64,000 nt of DNA, taken from Bacteroidota bacterium. Its GTDB lineage: Bacteria > Bacteroidota > Ignavibacteria > Palsa-1295. Position numbers and translations under genes: made by a program. Location of the stretch: NCBI GenBank assembly GCA_018266755.1, contig JAFDZW010000005.1, forward strand, positions 434,001 to 498,000, in the 5' to 3' direction. Below, piece after piece: positions 1 to 9,834 of the stretch. The notes below the pieces were generated by a model. The model was not told the origin of the DNA and ran no database searches. It saw only the letters and a list, made by a program, of their open reading frames with translations. The stretch's first letter is position 1; the number at the start of each line of letters is the position of its first letter.

Positions 1-592
1 GAAGTTTGACGCGCCGCGACATCTGCTCGAGTGCCTTCATCAACTCTTGCGCCAGGTCCTCTGCATCGCGCTCCCCTTCGCTCTGGAAGCGGGCGACAAA
101 GTGAAGCGTAGCCTGCTCGTAAAACTTCTGACGTGCGTTGTATAGCTCACGCAACTTCGTCGTAAGCTCTTCAACGGAGTTCGAGCGTAACAGCGGCCGC
201 ATAGTCCCGGAGAGGACACCGGCAACAACATTCTTCGCGGCTTGACGCACTGTCACGTCGATCCATACGACCACGCCGCTCCCACGCATGATCTGGCGGT
301 TGAGCGAACTGACAGGAGTACCGCCTCCCGTTGCGATCACGTACGGCTTCTGATGAAAGTTCTGATCGGCAAGCTCGGCCAGCACATTCGTCTCAAACGC
401 TCGAAAGGCCTCTTCGCCACCACTGTCGAAGATCTCACTGATCGTTCGTCCCGCGCGCCGTTCGATCTCCGAGTCGAGATCGATGAACGAATAGCCGCTC
501 TTCGAGAGCTCGGAAGCAAGCGCGCGGCCGATACTTGTCTTGCCGGCACCGGGAAGGCCGGTCAGATAGATATGTCGTCCGCGCCACGTCAC
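1..592 (-). CDS. aroK: Shikimate kinase (3' end cut by window edge)
   Basis: Phosphorylates shikimate with ATP, step five of the shikimate pathway, in the cytoplasm. The reading frame opens with GTG at 592, inside the stop codon of aroC (GTGA overlap), and an AAGGAGGTG Shine-Dalgarno sequence lies about 9 nt upstream, which decides the start. Visible motifs are the P-loop GLPGAGKTS near residue 13, the shikimate-binding DLDSEIE, the ATGGGTP loop and the RPLL lid region. About 197 residues are present with no stop, already longer than the usual 165-190, so only a few C-terminal residues should be missing. Last gene of the aroA-aroE-aroC-aroK run visible here. Confidence 0.93.
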   Translation of the reverse strand, partial: MTWRGRHIYLTGLPGAGKTSIGRALASELSKSGYSFIDLDSEIERRAGRTISEIFDSGGEEAFRAFETNVLAELADQNFHQKPYVIATGGGTPVSSLNRQIMRGSGVVVWIDVTVRQAAKNVVAGVLSGTMRPLLRSNSVEELTTKLRELYNARQKFYEQATLHFVARFQSEGERDAEDLAQELMKALEQMSRRVKL

Positions 593-1764
593 GATCTCCG
601 CACCTCCTTCGCCCGGCGTGCATCGATTCGCTGCTGTAACTCAGCGAGGGTGTCGCCGCCGAATGTGTCGAGGATGGCGGCAGCAAGGGTGGTAGCAACG
701 ACCTGTTCCACAATGATCGCGAGTGCGGGCACCGCACACACGTCACTGCGTTCGATATGGGCGGCCACGGGCTCACCACTTGAAAGATCGACCGAGCGCA
801 GCGGACGCATCAGCGTCGAGATCGGCTTCATCGCCGCACGAACGATGAGTGGCATGCCGTTGGTCATTCCCCCTTCAAGCCCGCCTGCGTGATTCGACGC
901 TCGAGTAAGTCTGCCATCTTGCAATAGGATCTCATCGTGGTCTGCAGACCCGGGGTTCATCGCCAGCGAGATGCCGTCTCCGATCTCCACAGCCTTCACT
1001 GCCTGAATGCTCATCACCGACTGCGCGAGTAGCCCGTCGAGCTTGCGATCCCACTGGACGTGGCTCCCAATACCGATCGGCAGACCGTAGAACTCGGTCT
1101 GTACGATGCCGCCGAGGGTGTCGCCATCCTTCTTTGCTTGGTCGATCAACGCGCATGCGGATTCCGTCGCGGCCGCATCGAACATCCTGACGGCCGATGA
1201 CGAAACCGTCGAACGCAGGTCATCGACTGATGCCGGTCGCCTGTGTTCGTCAACAACAACTGGTCCGATAGAACGCACGAATGACACAGAACCGATGCCG
1301 ACTTCCGAAAGAAGCTTCGAACACACGGCACCGAGCGCCACTCTCATCGCGGTTTCGCGTGCACTCGCTCGTTCGAGGACGTTTCTCAGATCATCAGTGT
1401 GATCGTACTTGATGGCACCGGCAAGATCCGCATGGCCGGGGCGAGGAACGGTCACTCGAGCGACGTCAGTCTCAGTCGGAGTGACGGACATTTTCTCTGT
1501 CCAATTCTTCCAATCTTTGTTCTTGATGCGAACGGCGATCGGTGCACCTGTCGTAACGCCAAAGCGAACGCCGCTGAGTATTTCCGCCTTGTCGGATTCG
1601 ATCGTTTGCCTGTGTGAGCGGCCGTAGCCCTTCTGACGCTCGGCAAGTACAGGATCGATGTCACGATCTGCCACGAGCGACAGCCCAGATGGCAGCCCCT
1701 CGACGATGCCAATAAGCGCCTCGCCGTGCGACTCGCCTGCGGTCAGTATGCGGAGCGTGGCCAT
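589..1764 (-). CDS. aroC: Chorismate synthase
   Basis: Converts 5-enolpyruvylshikimate-3-phosphate to chorismate with reduced FMN, the last common step to aromatic amino acids. The 391 residues match the family length. The N-terminus carries the hallmark GESHG, and the central RASARETAMRVALGA block and a GGxxGGMTNG-type segment are present. Its ATG shares one base with the aroE stop (TGATG), and its own stop overlaps the aroK GTG, so translation of the three genes is probably coupled. No internal anomalies seen. Confidence 0.97.
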   Translation of the reverse strand: MATLRILTAGESHGEALIGIVEGLPSGLSLVADRDIDPVLAERQKGYGRSHRQTIESDKAEILSGVRFGVTTGAPIAVRIKNKDWKNWTEKMSVTPTETDVARVTVPRPGHADLAGAIKYDHTDDLRNVLERASARETAMRVALGAVCSKLLSEVGIGSVSFVRSIGPVVVDEHRRPASVDDLRSTVSSSAVRMFDAAATESACALIDQAKKDGDTLGGIVQTEFYGLPIGIGSHVQWDRKLDGLLAQSVMSIQAVKAVEIGDGISLAMNPGSADHDEILLQDGRLTRASNHAGGLEGGMTNGMPLIVRAAMKPISTLMRPLRSVDLSSGEPVAAHIERSDVCAVPALAIIVEQVVATTLAAAILDTFGGDTLAELQQRIDARRAKEVRRS

Positions 1765-2669
1765 CAGTCTGCGAGGTGCTTCGTGAATTTCTCCTTGAGC
1801 GAACGGTACTCGTCGTTCGTCAACGGTGACGTAGCCGGGATCATCCCATTTTGCCAGAACACCTGCGAGAGCGCAGCTTGCTCGATGAGCATCCCAAGTC
1901 CGTTCATGGTCTTTGCACCGGCGCTCGCAGCTGCGGCAAGGATAGGTGTCTGCGTAGGATTGTAGACAAGATCGATGGCCATGTCGCGGTCAGTCCATGC
2001 GAATCCGGCGAGCAGATTGCCCGGATGATTTCGCTGGCCAACCGGTGTAGCCTGAATGACGAGACGATGGCGCGATTCCGGAAAATGATTGACAGCATCG
2101 TTGATGTTCATCGTAGCGACCGAAGGCCCGGGAGCCTCGGCCACTGCAAATTCCGCAAGTGCTTTCGCGCTTGATGCAGTGCGGCTGACGATCGTCAGAG
2201 AAAGCGGCATCCACTTCGTACACAGCGCAAACGTAACGGCCTTTGCGGTGGCACCATCGCCGACGATGACAAGATGATATGGCTCCAGATCGAACTGAGG
2301 ATACTCCCGCAACAACGCAGAGAGAAACCCTGCGCCATCGGTGCTTCCGCATTCCGCCAGCGCTCCGGTGAACCGTACGGCATTCGCGGAGCCGATGCTT
2401 GCCGCTGCGCCGACGTGCATCGCGGCAGAACGGAACAACTGCGTCTTGTATGGGTACGTGACGTTCGCACCAAGGTAGCCGCTCGACGATGCAGACTTCA
2501 GCCAAGAGCTGACCGAGGATTCATCGGGACATTCGACGAGGTCATACTGTAGCGTAGCGACTCCGTCCGGAGCTTTCGGACCAACGAGCGGAAATATCTC
2601 TCGATGCAGCGCATCGGAGATGGAGTGGGAAAGCTCTCGACCAAGCAGTGCTGCTTTGAATGCGGTCAT
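1764..2669 (-). CDS. aroE: Shikimate dehydrogenase
   Basis: NADP-dependent reduction of 3-dehydroshikimate to shikimate. I start it at the ATG at 2669, which overlaps the aroA stop by four bases (ATGA), giving 301 residues; the frame stays open upstream but that part only shadows aroA. Recognisable motifs are SHSIS near the N-terminus, NVTYPYK, TDGAGF, DLVYNP and the C-terminal NGLGMLIEQAA. The dinucleotide-binding turn reads GDGATA instead of the usual GxGGA, and the ATPxG motif is preceded by Q instead of N. Both are mild departures in an otherwise standard protein. Confidence 0.94.
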   Translation of the reverse strand: MTAFKAALLGRELSHSISDALHREIFPLVGPKAPDGVATLQYDLVECPDESSVSSWLKSASSSGYLGANVTYPYKTQLFRSAAMHVGAAASIGSANAVRFTGALAECGSTDGAGFLSALLREYPQFDLEPYHLVIVGDGATAKAVTFALCTKWMPLSLTIVSRTASSAKALAEFAVAEAPGPSVATMNINDAVNHFPESRHRLVIQATPVGQRNHPGNLLAGFAWTDRDMAIDLVYNPTQTPILAAAASAGAKTMNGLGMLIEQAALSQVFWQNGMIPATSPLTNDEYRSLKEKFTKHLAD

Positions 2670-4021
2670 GTTATCGTTATCGTCTTGCCGGCGGCCGCGG
2701 CGATCCGCGTGAGTTCGGCAAAGAACGTAGGGAAAGAGATGGAAACAACGGATGCGTCCGGAATGGTTACCTCGCCCGGGGCGCGAAGTGCGGCCACCGC
2801 CATCGCCATCGCAATACGATGATCGCCGAACGCATCGATCTGACACTGACGCGGTACAAATTCGGTTCGGCCGTCGATCTCGAGCCCGTCTTCTCGCTCT
2901 CTGACCGGTGTACCGAATTTCGATATGTTTTCGACAAGCGCCGCGATCCGGTCGCTTTCCTTGCGTCGTAGCTCTGCGGCACCGGAGATGCTACTCGTTC
3001 CACCAGCGAACATCGCAAAGACAGCAAGGATCGGAATCTCATCTTGGAGATTTGCAAACACATCAGCACCAATCCCGATCGGCTTGTACGATTGAGCGGC
3101 ACGAGCGTTAATGGATATCGTCCCCCATCGTTCGCCATGAACTTCACACACGTCACTGAAGAAGATCGGCACACCGGCATCCGTGAGCACATCGAGAAAT
3201 GCCGTCCGTGTTGGGTTCAGCCCCACGTTCTTGATCTCGACGTCGAGACGGAGGATCGCTGCCGCAACGACGAAGAACGCAGCGCTTGAGAGGTCCCCTG
3301 GGACCGAATACTCGAACGAGTTCGGAGCAATGATGGAGCTACTTTTGCGTATTCCTGCCCTGCCCTCTTCTCGAGTGATGTCAATCCCGAGAGCACTCAA
3401 CATTCGTTCGGTATGGTCGCGACTTTGGGCGGGCTCCTCTATCCGCACCGCACCCCCGGCGACAAGGCCGGCCAATAACAACGCCGACTTCATCTGTGCC
3501 GAAGCGACGGGTAGGGTTATGTGCGCATCATGAAGTTCTCTCCCCGTGATCCGCACAGGCATCGTACCTTCATCCGAACAGGCGATCTGTGCACCAAGAT
3601 GGTCGTTGAGGATATTCGCGAGCCGCTGCATCGGTCTTCGCGAAAGAGATGCATCACCGATTAGTGTGCTATCGAACGATTGTCCTGCAAGGACACCCAT
3701 CAGTAGCCGTGCTGTCGTGCCGGAGTTCTCGCAGTTGATCGGTTGGTCGGGCGTACTCAAACCGCGAACCCCTACTCCATGGATGACAATTTCCGCATCA
3801 GACAGTTCGATGTGTACACCAAGCTGCCGCAGAGCCTTTAGCGTGGTTTGAACGTCATCGGCAATCGGCGCATTGGTCGGGACCGCCACAGTGCTCTGCG
3901 AGAGGGAAGCGATGACGAGAATGCGGTGCAAGATTGACTTGTCCTGCGGCACAGCACAGATCAGCCGCTCAGCCGAATGCTCAGCGACCGATTCATCGGT
4001 TCGGATGGATGCTGTTGCCAT
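2666..4021 (-). CDS. aroA: 3-phosphoshikimate 1-carboxyvinyltransferase (EPSP synthase, class II-like)
   Basis: Transfers the enolpyruvyl group of PEP to shikimate-3-phosphate. It has 451 residues. Motifs linked with class II EPSP synthases are visible: RDHTE, SAQMK and NPTR, together with NSGTTARLL, RKESDRI and GDHRIAMA. The substrate-binding loop reads PQDKSILHR where most family members have PGDKSISHR; codon CAG clearly encodes the Q. The ATG at 4021 has no good ribosome binding site, and a strong hairpin ends about 10 nt upstream of it. First gene of the aro operon, 45 bp after the gcvP stop. Confidence 0.95.
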   Translation of the reverse strand: MATASIRTDESVAEHSAERLICAVPQDKSILHRILVIASLSQSTVAVPTNAPIADDVQTTLKALRQLGVHIELSDAEIVIHGVGVRGLSTPDQPINCENSGTTARLLMGVLAGQSFDSTLIGDASLSRRPMQRLANILNDHLGAQIACSDEGTMPVRITGRELHDAHITLPVASAQMKSALLLAGLVAGGAVRIEEPAQSRDHTERMLSALGIDITREEGRAGIRKSSSIIAPNSFEYSVPGDLSSAAFFVVAAAILRLDVEIKNVGLNPTRTAFLDVLTDAGVPIFFSDVCEVHGERWGTISINARAAQSYKPIGIGADVFANLQDEIPILAVFAMFAGGTSSISGAAELRRKESDRIAALVENISKFGTPVREREDGLEIDGRTEFVPRQCQIDAFGDHRIAMAMAVAALRAPGEVTIPDASVVSISFPTFFAELTRIAAAAGKTITIT

Positions 4022-4031
4022 AGCCAGAAAT

Positions 4032-4058
4032 GCAAAGACGCCCGAGAGGCGTCTTTGC
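4032..4058 (-). terminator. Hairpin between gcvP and aroA
   Basis: Perfect 11-bp stem (GGCGTCTTTGC and its complement) with a 5-nt loop, 9 nt after the gcvP stop. The T tract after it on the minus strand is weak (ATTTCTG). The stem ends about 10 nt before the aroA start, so it could act as a terminator, an attenuator or an RNA-processing or stability element. Confidence 0.6.
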
Positions 4059-4066
4059 TGGAAGGG

Positions 4067-6964
4067 TTATGCCGCCTCGCTGTATTCCTCGATGGGCGGG
4101 CAGCTACAGACAAGCGTACGATCGCCGTATGCCCCGTTCACACGCCCAACCGGCGCCCAGAACTTGTTGGATCGGAGCCAATGTGCAGGATAGGCAGCCT
4201 TCTCGCGCGAGTATGCGTGCTTCCACTCATCGGCGATCACCGACTCCATCGTGTGCGGCGAATTCTTCAGAACGTTGTCCTCCTTGTCAGCCGTACCCGC
4301 TGCTATCTCCTCGATCTCCTTCTTGATCGAGATAAGCGCATCGCAGAAGCGGTCGATCTCATGCAGCGACTCGCTCTCCGTCGGCTCGATCATGAGTGTC
4401 CCGGCGACCGGGAAGGAAACGGTTGGCGCATGGAAACCGTAGTCGATGAGTCGCTTTGCGATATCCTCAACTTCTATGCCGACCGAATGCTTGAACTGAC
4501 GCATGTCCACGATCATCTCATGAGCCACGCGTCCTTGTTTGCCCTGATACACGATCGGGAAATGCTTCTCCAATCGAGTCTTGATGTAGTTTGCGTTGAG
4601 GATGGCGATCTTGGTCGCATCGGTCAGTCCATCATAGCCCATCATCGCAATGTAGGCCCATGAGATGAGCAAGATACTCGCGCTTCCCCACGGTGCTTCG
4701 CTCACAGCATGCGTACGATGTTCACCGCCAAGATCGACCACAGTGTGGCCGGGCAGGAACGGCGCGAGGTGAGCGGCAACGCAGATCGGTCCCATGCCCG
4801 GTCCGCCACCGCCATGCGGGATGCAGAATGTCTTGTGGAGGTTCAGATGGCATACGTCTGCGCCGATTGTCTTCGGACTTGTCAGACCGACCTGTGCATT
4901 CATGTTCGCGCCATCCATATACACTTGCCCACCATGCGAATGGATAAGCTCGCAGATCTCGACGATCGTCTCTTCGAACACGCCATGGGTCGACGGGTAC
5001 GTGACCATGAAAGCAGAGAGATCGTTCTTGTGCTCCTCGACCTTCGCCCGAAGATCGTCCATATCGATATTGCCGTTCCCATCGGTCTTCGAGACAACGA
5101 CCTTCATGCCTGCCATCACTGCGCTGGCGGGGTTAGTGCCGTGCGCCGACGCAGGAATGATACAGACGTTTCGATGTCCCTGGCCTCGTGACTCATGATA
5201 TGCCTTGATGACGAGCAAGCCTGCATACTCGCCTTGGGCACCTGAGTTAGGCTGGAGCGAGACAGCGTCAAAGCCGGTAATATCGCGAAGCGCTTTCTCG
5301 AGCGATTCGAAGACTTCCGTGTAACCCTGGGCCTGGTCACGCGGCACGAACGGATGGATCGCGCCGAATTCGGGCCACGTCACCGGGATCATCTCCGACG
5401 TTGCGTTGAGCTTCATCGTGCACGACCCGAGCGCGATCATCGAGTGAGCGAGAGAAAGGTCTTTGTTCTCGAGCTGCTTCAGGTACCGCAACATCTCCGT
5501 CTCGGAGTGATGGCTATTGAAGACGGGATGCGTCATGAACTTGGAACTGCGGCGCAATGCAGTAGGAATGGCATTGAGGTCGCCGTTGGCAAGGGCCTCG
5601 AAGCCGATCGCAGCAGCCGTCGTCTTGTTCGCGGCGGCAAAGATCTCGACGATCGCTTTGACGTCTTCTACCGTGGTTGTTTCGTCGAGCGAGATACCGA
5701 CGGCGCCATCGAAATAGCGGAAGTTCATTTCTTGCTTCAGCGCGGCAGTACGGATCGCATCAACGTTCGGTACCGATACCTTGATTGTATCGAAGTATGC
5801 ACCATCGGCGATTGGATATTTAGAAGCCTCCAACGCTTTCGCCAGCAGCACGGTCAGCGAGTGCACTCGCTGTGCAATCGTTGTCAGTCCCGCAGGTCCA
5901 TGATACACGCCGTACATCGCCGCCATGTTTGCCAGCAATGCCTGAGCTGTACAAATGTTGCTGGTGGCTTTGTCTCGCTTGATATGCTGCTCACGAGTCT
6001 GTAGCGCCATACGGAGTGCAGGCTTGCCATGAGAATCGATAGAGACGCCGATGATGCGGCCCGGCATCTGACGCTTGAACGATTCACGCGAAGCAAAGAA
6101 GGCCGCATGAGGACCGCCATACCCGAGGGGTACGCCGAACCGTTGTGCAAGACCGAAGACAATGTCGGCGCCAAGCTCGCCCGGGGGCGTGAGCAGTACG
6201 AGAGCCAGCAGATCGGTGGCGACGCTCACGAGTGCGCCATGTGCATGAGCCGTTTCAATAAACGCACGCGGATCACTAACAGTACCGTTCGAATCCGGGT
6301 ATTGAATGATTGCGCCAAAGACAGCATCGTCCCAGTTCTTTGCGAATTCCGTCGGATCAGCGACGATCACTTCAATGTCAAGCGGCGCCGTGCGCGTACG
6401 AATGACATCGATGGTCTGTGGGAAGAGCTTGTCACTGACGAACAGCTTCTCCGCGTTGCGTTTGACAAGTTCTTGCGAGCGCTGTGCATACATCAGATGC
6501 ATCGCTTCGCCGGCAGCCGTCGCTTCGTCCAGCAACGATGCGTTGGCAATCTCCATGCCGGTCAGATCCATGACCATCGTTTGGAAATTCAGCAACGACT
6601 CGAGTCGGCCCTGTGCGATCTCTGCCTGATACGGCGTGTACTGCGTGTACCAGCCCGGATTCTCCATGAGATTTCTCAGGATAACCGTCGGGGTGATTGT
6701 ATTATAAAACCCCATCCCGATGTACGACTTAAAGATCTTATTCTTCGAAGCGATCGCACGAAGGTCCTGAAGGAATTCGACCTCGGTGCGAGCCGTAAGA
6801 CGACTCATCGGTTGTTTCAAACGGATCGAGGCCGGGATCGTCTGGTCGATCAATTCGTCAACCGACGAGACTCCCATCATTTGGAGCATCAGATCCTGTT
6901 CTTCGTGAGAGGGGCCAAGGTGGCGGTTAGAAAAAGCTTCGAAACGGGTAATGGCTGTATTCAT
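4067..6964 (-). CDS. gcvP: Glycine dehydrogenase (decarboxylating), P-protein
   Basis: PLP-dependent subunit of the glycine cleavage system; decarboxylates glycine and passes the aminomethyl group to the lipoyl arm of H-protein. I start at the ATG at 6964 ([11 protein letters not shown]), giving 965 residues, in line with single-chain P-proteins; an in-frame ATG at 7006 would add 14 unconserved residues. Family landmarks are NRHLGPS near the N-terminus, [13 protein letters not shown] in the middle, and [14 protein letters not shown], whose Lys711 should bind PLP. The H and T proteins are not in this window. I see no glycine riboswitch upstream. A hairpin follows the stop. Confidence 0.97.
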   Translation of the reverse strand: MNTAITRFEAFSNRHLGPSHEEQDLMLQMMGVSSVDELIDQTIPASIRLKQPMSRLTARTEVEFLQDLRAIASKNKIFKSYIGMGFYNTITPTVILRNLMENPGWYTQYTPYQAEIAQGRLESLLNFQTMVMDLTGMEIANASLLDEATAAGEAMHLMYAQRSQELVKRNAEKLFVSDKLFPQTIDVIRTRTAPLDIEVIVADPTEFAKNWDDAVFGAIIQYPDSNGTVSDPRAFIETAHAHGALVSVATDLLALVLLTPPGELGADIVFGLAQRFGVPLGYGGPHAAFFASRESFKRQMPGRIIGVSIDSHGKPALRMALQTREQHIKRDKATSNICTAQALLANMAAMYGVYHGPAGLTTIAQRVHSLTVLLAKALEASKYPIADGAYFDTIKVSVPNVDAIRTAALKQEMNFRYFDGAVGISLDETTTVEDVKAIVEIFAAANKTTAAAIGFEALANGDLNAIPTALRRSSKFMTHPVFNSHHSETEMLRYLKQLENKDLSLAHSMIALGSCTMKLNATSEMIPVTWPEFGAIHPFVPRDQAQGYTEVFESLEKALRDITGFDAVSLQPNSGAQGEYAGLLVIKAYHESRGQGHRNVCIIPASAHGTNPASAVMAGMKVVVSKTDGNGNIDMDDLRAKVEEHKNDLSAFMVTYPSTHGVFEETIVEICELIHSHGGQVYMDGANMNAQVGLTSPKTIGADVCHLNLHKTFCIPHGGGGPGMGPICVAAHLAPFLPGHTVVDLGGEHRTHAVSEAPWGSASILLISWAYIAMMGYDGLTDATKIAILNANYIKTRLEKHFPIVYQGKQGRVAHEMIVDMRQFKHSVGIEVEDIAKRLIDYGFHAPTVSFPVAGTLMIEPTESESLHEIDRFCDALISIKKEIEEIAAGTADKEDNVLKNSPHTMESVIADEWKHAYSREKAAYPAHWLRSNKFWAPVGRVNGAYGDRTLVCSCPPIEEYSEAA

Positions 6965-7074
6965 CCTAAGAATCGTCGTAGCATAAATTGAGAAGAAAGA
7001 AAACAATAGAATTGGTGGAAAGATTTGATCGGTGCGAATCTGGATGTACCAGCGTTCGAACGGTATACTGAGAA

Positions 7075-7157
7075 GTCATTCTGAGCGAAGCGAAGAATCC
7101 CTTGATGAAACCTTGTGAGGCTCCGCCAAATGGATTCTTCGCTTCGCTCAGAATGAC
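7075..7157. repeat. 83-bp palindromic repeat, copy 1 (best copy)
   Basis: Begins GTCATTCTGAGCGAAGCGAA and ends with the perfect reverse complement: arms of 26 bp without mismatch around a core of about 31 bp. The core is asymmetric (GATGAAACC...GGCTCCGCCA), which gives the element an orientation. It lies in the gap upstream of gcvP. Four related loci occur at about 41.6, 43.8, 47.3 and 60.0 kb. Confidence 0.9.
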
Positions 7158-7388
7158 AACTTAACTACAATATCATCAATAATCCCCTCTATCGTGAATC
7201 TCTTGACCGTATCATTCCAAGTCTGTCCTCGGGGTATGTGTTTGTTGCTGATAATACAATGCATAGCTGTACACTCCGTTTAGAGATTCTGAAGTCCTGA
7301 CTTACTTTTCCTACCGCAATGACCATCGAAGCCACTCGGAATTCCCTCCCCCTCTCAAACGTTCTACCCCGCTCTGTAGCACAGGGAC
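7158..7388. other. Non-coding gap before tRNA-Ile2
   Basis: No convincing gene. It should contain the promoter of the following tRNA, but I cannot place it with confidence. One short open stretch reads plausibly as protein but has no start and no recognisable relative. Confidence 0.4.
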
Positions 7389-7462
7389 GGGCCCTTAGCT
7401 CAGTTGGTTAGAGCAGTCGACTCATAATCGATTGGTCGCAGGTTCAAGTCCTGCAGGGCCCA
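7389..7462 (+). tRNA. tRNA with CAT anticodon, probably tRNA-Ile2 (lysidine type)
   Basis: A 74-nt cloverleaf: acceptor GGGCCCT/AGGGCCC, D-arm GCTC/GAGC, anticodon arm GTCGA-CTCATAA-TCGAT (one G-U pair), T-arm GCAGG/CCTGC with TTCAAGT loop. CCA is not encoded. The anticodon is CAT. The body (CGACTCATAATCG, TTGGTCGC, GGTTCAAGTCC) resembles E. coli tRNA-Ile(CAU) as I remember it more than elongator tRNA-Met, so TilS probably converts C34 to lysidine. Elongator Met remains possible. Confidence 0.85.
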
Positions 7463-7543
7463 CTTAATAGAGAATGAACCTGGAAGGATCAATCACACTT
7501 GACCTCCGCAGAACAGACGACAGCCCCTATTCCTCATTATTCA

Positions 7544-8032
7544 ATGGAATCCAACCCGTTCGCACAACCACATGAGTATTGGATGCGCCTTGCGCTGCGA
7601 GAGGCGGGGCGTGCGTTAGAAGCAGATGAAGTACCTATCGGCTGCGTTATCGTACAGAACGGGAAGGTCATCGCGAAAGGTCATAATCAAACAGAGCAAT
7701 TACTCGACCCAACTGCGCATGCTGAGATTATCGCCATCACGTCCGCATGTGCAACCATAGAGAATAAGTTCTTGACCGACTGCACTCTCTACGTCACACT
7801 TGAACCCTGTCCGATGTGTGCTGGGGCGATCGTAAACTCCAGAGTTGGGCGTGTAATCTTCGGGGCATACGACCCCAAAGCCGGATCGTGCGGAACACTC
7901 TTTACCATTACGGAGGATGAACGGCTAAACCACCGTGCGCCAACACTCGGTGGTGTCCTTGACGGCGAGTGCGGTGCTATTCTGAAAGAGTATTTCCTAA
8001 AGAAACGAAAAGCGTCAGACAAGATGAAATAA
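7544..8032 (+). CDS. tadA: tRNA-specific adenosine deaminase
   Basis: Deaminates the wobble adenosine (A34 to inosine) of tRNA-Arg(ACG). A zinc-dependent cytidine-deaminase fold is shown by HAE (His59, Glu61 as catalytic acid) and PCPMC (Cys89 and Cys92 as zinc ligands). From the ATG at 7544 it has 162 residues, the usual length. A TTG at 7499 preceded by GGAAGGA could add 15 unconserved residues, so the start is not certain. It stands alone, directly after tRNA-Ile2, and ends at a strong hairpin. Confidence 0.94.
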   Translation: MESNPFAQPHEYWMRLALREAGRALEADEVPIGCVIVQNGKVIAKGHNQTEQLLDPTAHAEIIAITSACATIENKFLTDCTLYVTLEPCPMCAGAIVNSRVGRVIFGAYDPKAGSCGTLFTITEDERLNHRAPTLGGVLDGECGAILKEYFLKKRKASDKMK

Positions 8033-8033
8033 G

Positions 8034-8054
8034 AACGGGGCCGAGGCCCCGTTT
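8034..8054. terminator. Bidirectional terminator after tadA
   Basis: AACGGGG and CCCCGTT pair around a short CCGAGG loop, directly after the tadA stop and 16 nt before the stop of the converging barrel gene. Suitable for both strands; T-rich flanks are short. Confidence 0.75.
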
Positions 8055-8069
8055 GCATTTGATACCGTA

Positions 8070-9605
8070 TTAGAACGATCGTTGGAAGCGGAAGAAGAAG
8101 CGTCCGGTCTCCTGTTGGTCCGTCCTGAACGCAACACCGAGCTGCAAGCCATTTGCATGGCCGATACCGACCCCCCAAGTATAGAGGAATCGAGAGAATT
8201 TCATCCTTGTGAAACCGTCAAACACTCCGGCACCGGGTTCGACGAGGTCGATGTACCCGAAATCATTGAGCACAAGAATCTCGGCATCCGTTGCGTCGAA
8301 AATTGAGGACAACTGTTCCAACGACAACCGAAGTTCGGTATTCAAGAGCAGCATGCGATTACCTCCGAACACTTTGTTTTTGTAGGCCGGAAGCGTCGAG
8401 GGGCCACCGAGGAAGGAGAGTTTTTGCCACGGAACGTCGCCTGTCTCGCTTTCAAGTCTCAGTCGTGTATCGATATTCAGTCCGGTGAAAACCGGAGTAA
8501 AATCACGAGCATCGAGGATATAACGAACATACGAAGTGCCGGTATTCATCGGCACGACATTCAGTGTGTCGTGATGATCGCCGAACTCCACTTGCAACAG
8601 ATACGCGCGTCCTTTAAGATTCTCAATCGACACCTTATCACCAAAGATATTTTCCACCCTGGTGTTTTCGGTCGATACCTTTTCTTCGCCAAGTGTCATC
8701 ACCCACGAATTGATACGGCCCGTCGAGACCATCGGGTTATCCGGGAGATCTTTCATCCCACCCCATCGTCCGTGGAATACTACTTGCGGCAAATTATAGT
8801 ATATATCGCTGCGATATTCCACCTGAAGCTCAGTCTGTGGGTCTGGGCGGAATGCCAGGTGAGCATTCCATCCGTCTACCTTGAAGTAATCGCGGAAATC
8901 TTCGCGTACGAGAAACGCATACGCAGCATTTTCCATCCGTCCAGTACGCCACTCGTCCTCAGTGGATGTTTTATCATGATATTCGGCGCCAATCGCGATC
9001 GTCGGCAGCCAATGCCAATGTTCGACGGCCGCCGCTGTATCTCCGGTCTTGCCGAGCGGAATTCGGTATTCGCCGCCTACAACCGACTGCCCTTTGTGTT
9101 CGGCAAAGCCATACCCAAGACCGAACTTGATCCCGATCTCATCGTGCCGCCCGAGATCGATATAATCCGGGCTGCCGAGCCCGAGGAAAAACCCGTTCAC
9201 GCGATTGAAATCGAGCATCGAGAACGATTCGCCGAACGGCAAGAACCGATCATACGGATCATGTGTGATAATAAACGAATGGTGTCCGCGTCTGAGACGC
9301 TTGAACATCTTTCCGACGCGCAGCTCGTACATCAGCGAGTCGTCGGTGGAGTCGAGCGCATGGTCAACGCTGTCGAACTCGGAGTATGAATTCGGATGCA
9401 GGAGCTGAGTGAGTGACTGATTCAGGAGGGCACCTCGGAGCAAATCGTGAAGAAATGTCGTGTCACCGACCGAAAGGTCGAGGTGGACACCATCCGAGCC
9501 GGTTTCGGAACTCACGGAAGATTCTCGGTTGAGATAGGACTGGGCGGAAACTGTGGATACCGCTATCGTGACGATCAAAGCGGCCAGAAGTGTCGATCGA
9601 CGCAC
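8070..9605 (-). CDS. Outer-membrane beta-barrel protein, Omp85/surface-antigen (D15)-like
   Basis: A 511-residue exported protein. A signal peptide of about 21 residues (Lys/Arg then hydrophobic, ending VSAQ) is followed by a region rich in alternating hydrophobic strands with many Trp/Tyr/Phe, ending in aromatic FRFQRSF, typical for barrels. Near the C-terminus LGGPSTLPAY plus GGNRMLLLNTELR resembles the bacterial surface antigen domain of BamA/FhaC-type proteins. I see no clear POTRA repeats in the N-terminal half, so it is probably not BamA itself but a barrel of the D15 superfamily, perhaps patatin- or TamA-related. Monocistronic between two other transcription units. Confidence 0.7.
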   Translation of the reverse strand: MRRSTLLAALIVTIAVSTVSAQSYLNRESSVSSETGSDGVHLDLSVGDTTFLHDLLRGALLNQSLTQLLHPNSYSEFDSVDHALDSTDDSLMYELRVGKMFKRLRRGHHSFIITHDPYDRFLPFGESFSMLDFNRVNGFFLGLGSPDYIDLGRHDEIGIKFGLGYGFAEHKGQSVVGGEYRIPLGKTGDTAAAVEHWHWLPTIAIGAEYHDKTSTEDEWRTGRMENAAYAFLVREDFRDYFKVDGWNAHLAFRPDPQTELQVEYRSDIYYNLPQVVFHGRWGGMKDLPDNPMVSTGRINSWVMTLGEEKVSTENTRVENIFGDKVSIENLKGRAYLLQVEFGDHHDTLNVVPMNTGTSYVRYILDARDFTPVFTGLNIDTRLRLESETGDVPWQKLSFLGGPSTLPAYKNKVFGGNRMLLLNTELRLSLEQLSSIFDATDAEILVLNDFGYIDLVEPGAGVFDGFTRMKFSRFLYTWGVGIGHANGLQLGVAFRTDQQETGRFFFRFQRSF

Positions 9606-9834
9606 TGCTACCTCCGGGGTTATGTGGTGAAACGCTACAGGCCCTACGCACCCGTTAGTTTGAATGTTACAACTATTTACGCGAATTTTGGTTCGGCATA
9701 TTCGCTTTTCCTATCCTTCCTTCGATGCCGTTTCTCCTCGTGCAGTAGGATTTTTCCACAACTATCTATCCTATTTCGGGTTTTTCAATAAAATATACGA
9801 GTTGTAGGATACGGACCGAAGTTATTACTGATCT

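Noticed and set aside
6029-6991. Open frame (320 codons) antisense to gcvP, also 5354-6004 and 3977-4663
   Set aside because: Shadows of gcvP, aroA and their coding bias.
6965-7074. Glycine riboswitch upstream of gcvP
   Set aside because: No tandem aptamer-like sequence seen and the leader is short.
7160-7296. Protein-like open stretch before tRNA-Ile2
   Set aside because: No start codon, about 40 codons, no recognisable similarity; treated as non-coding.
7389-7462. Simple call as elongator tRNA-Met from the CAT anticodon
   Set aside because: The body is closer to tRNA-Ile2(CAU) from memory; kept as Ile2 with Met as alternative.
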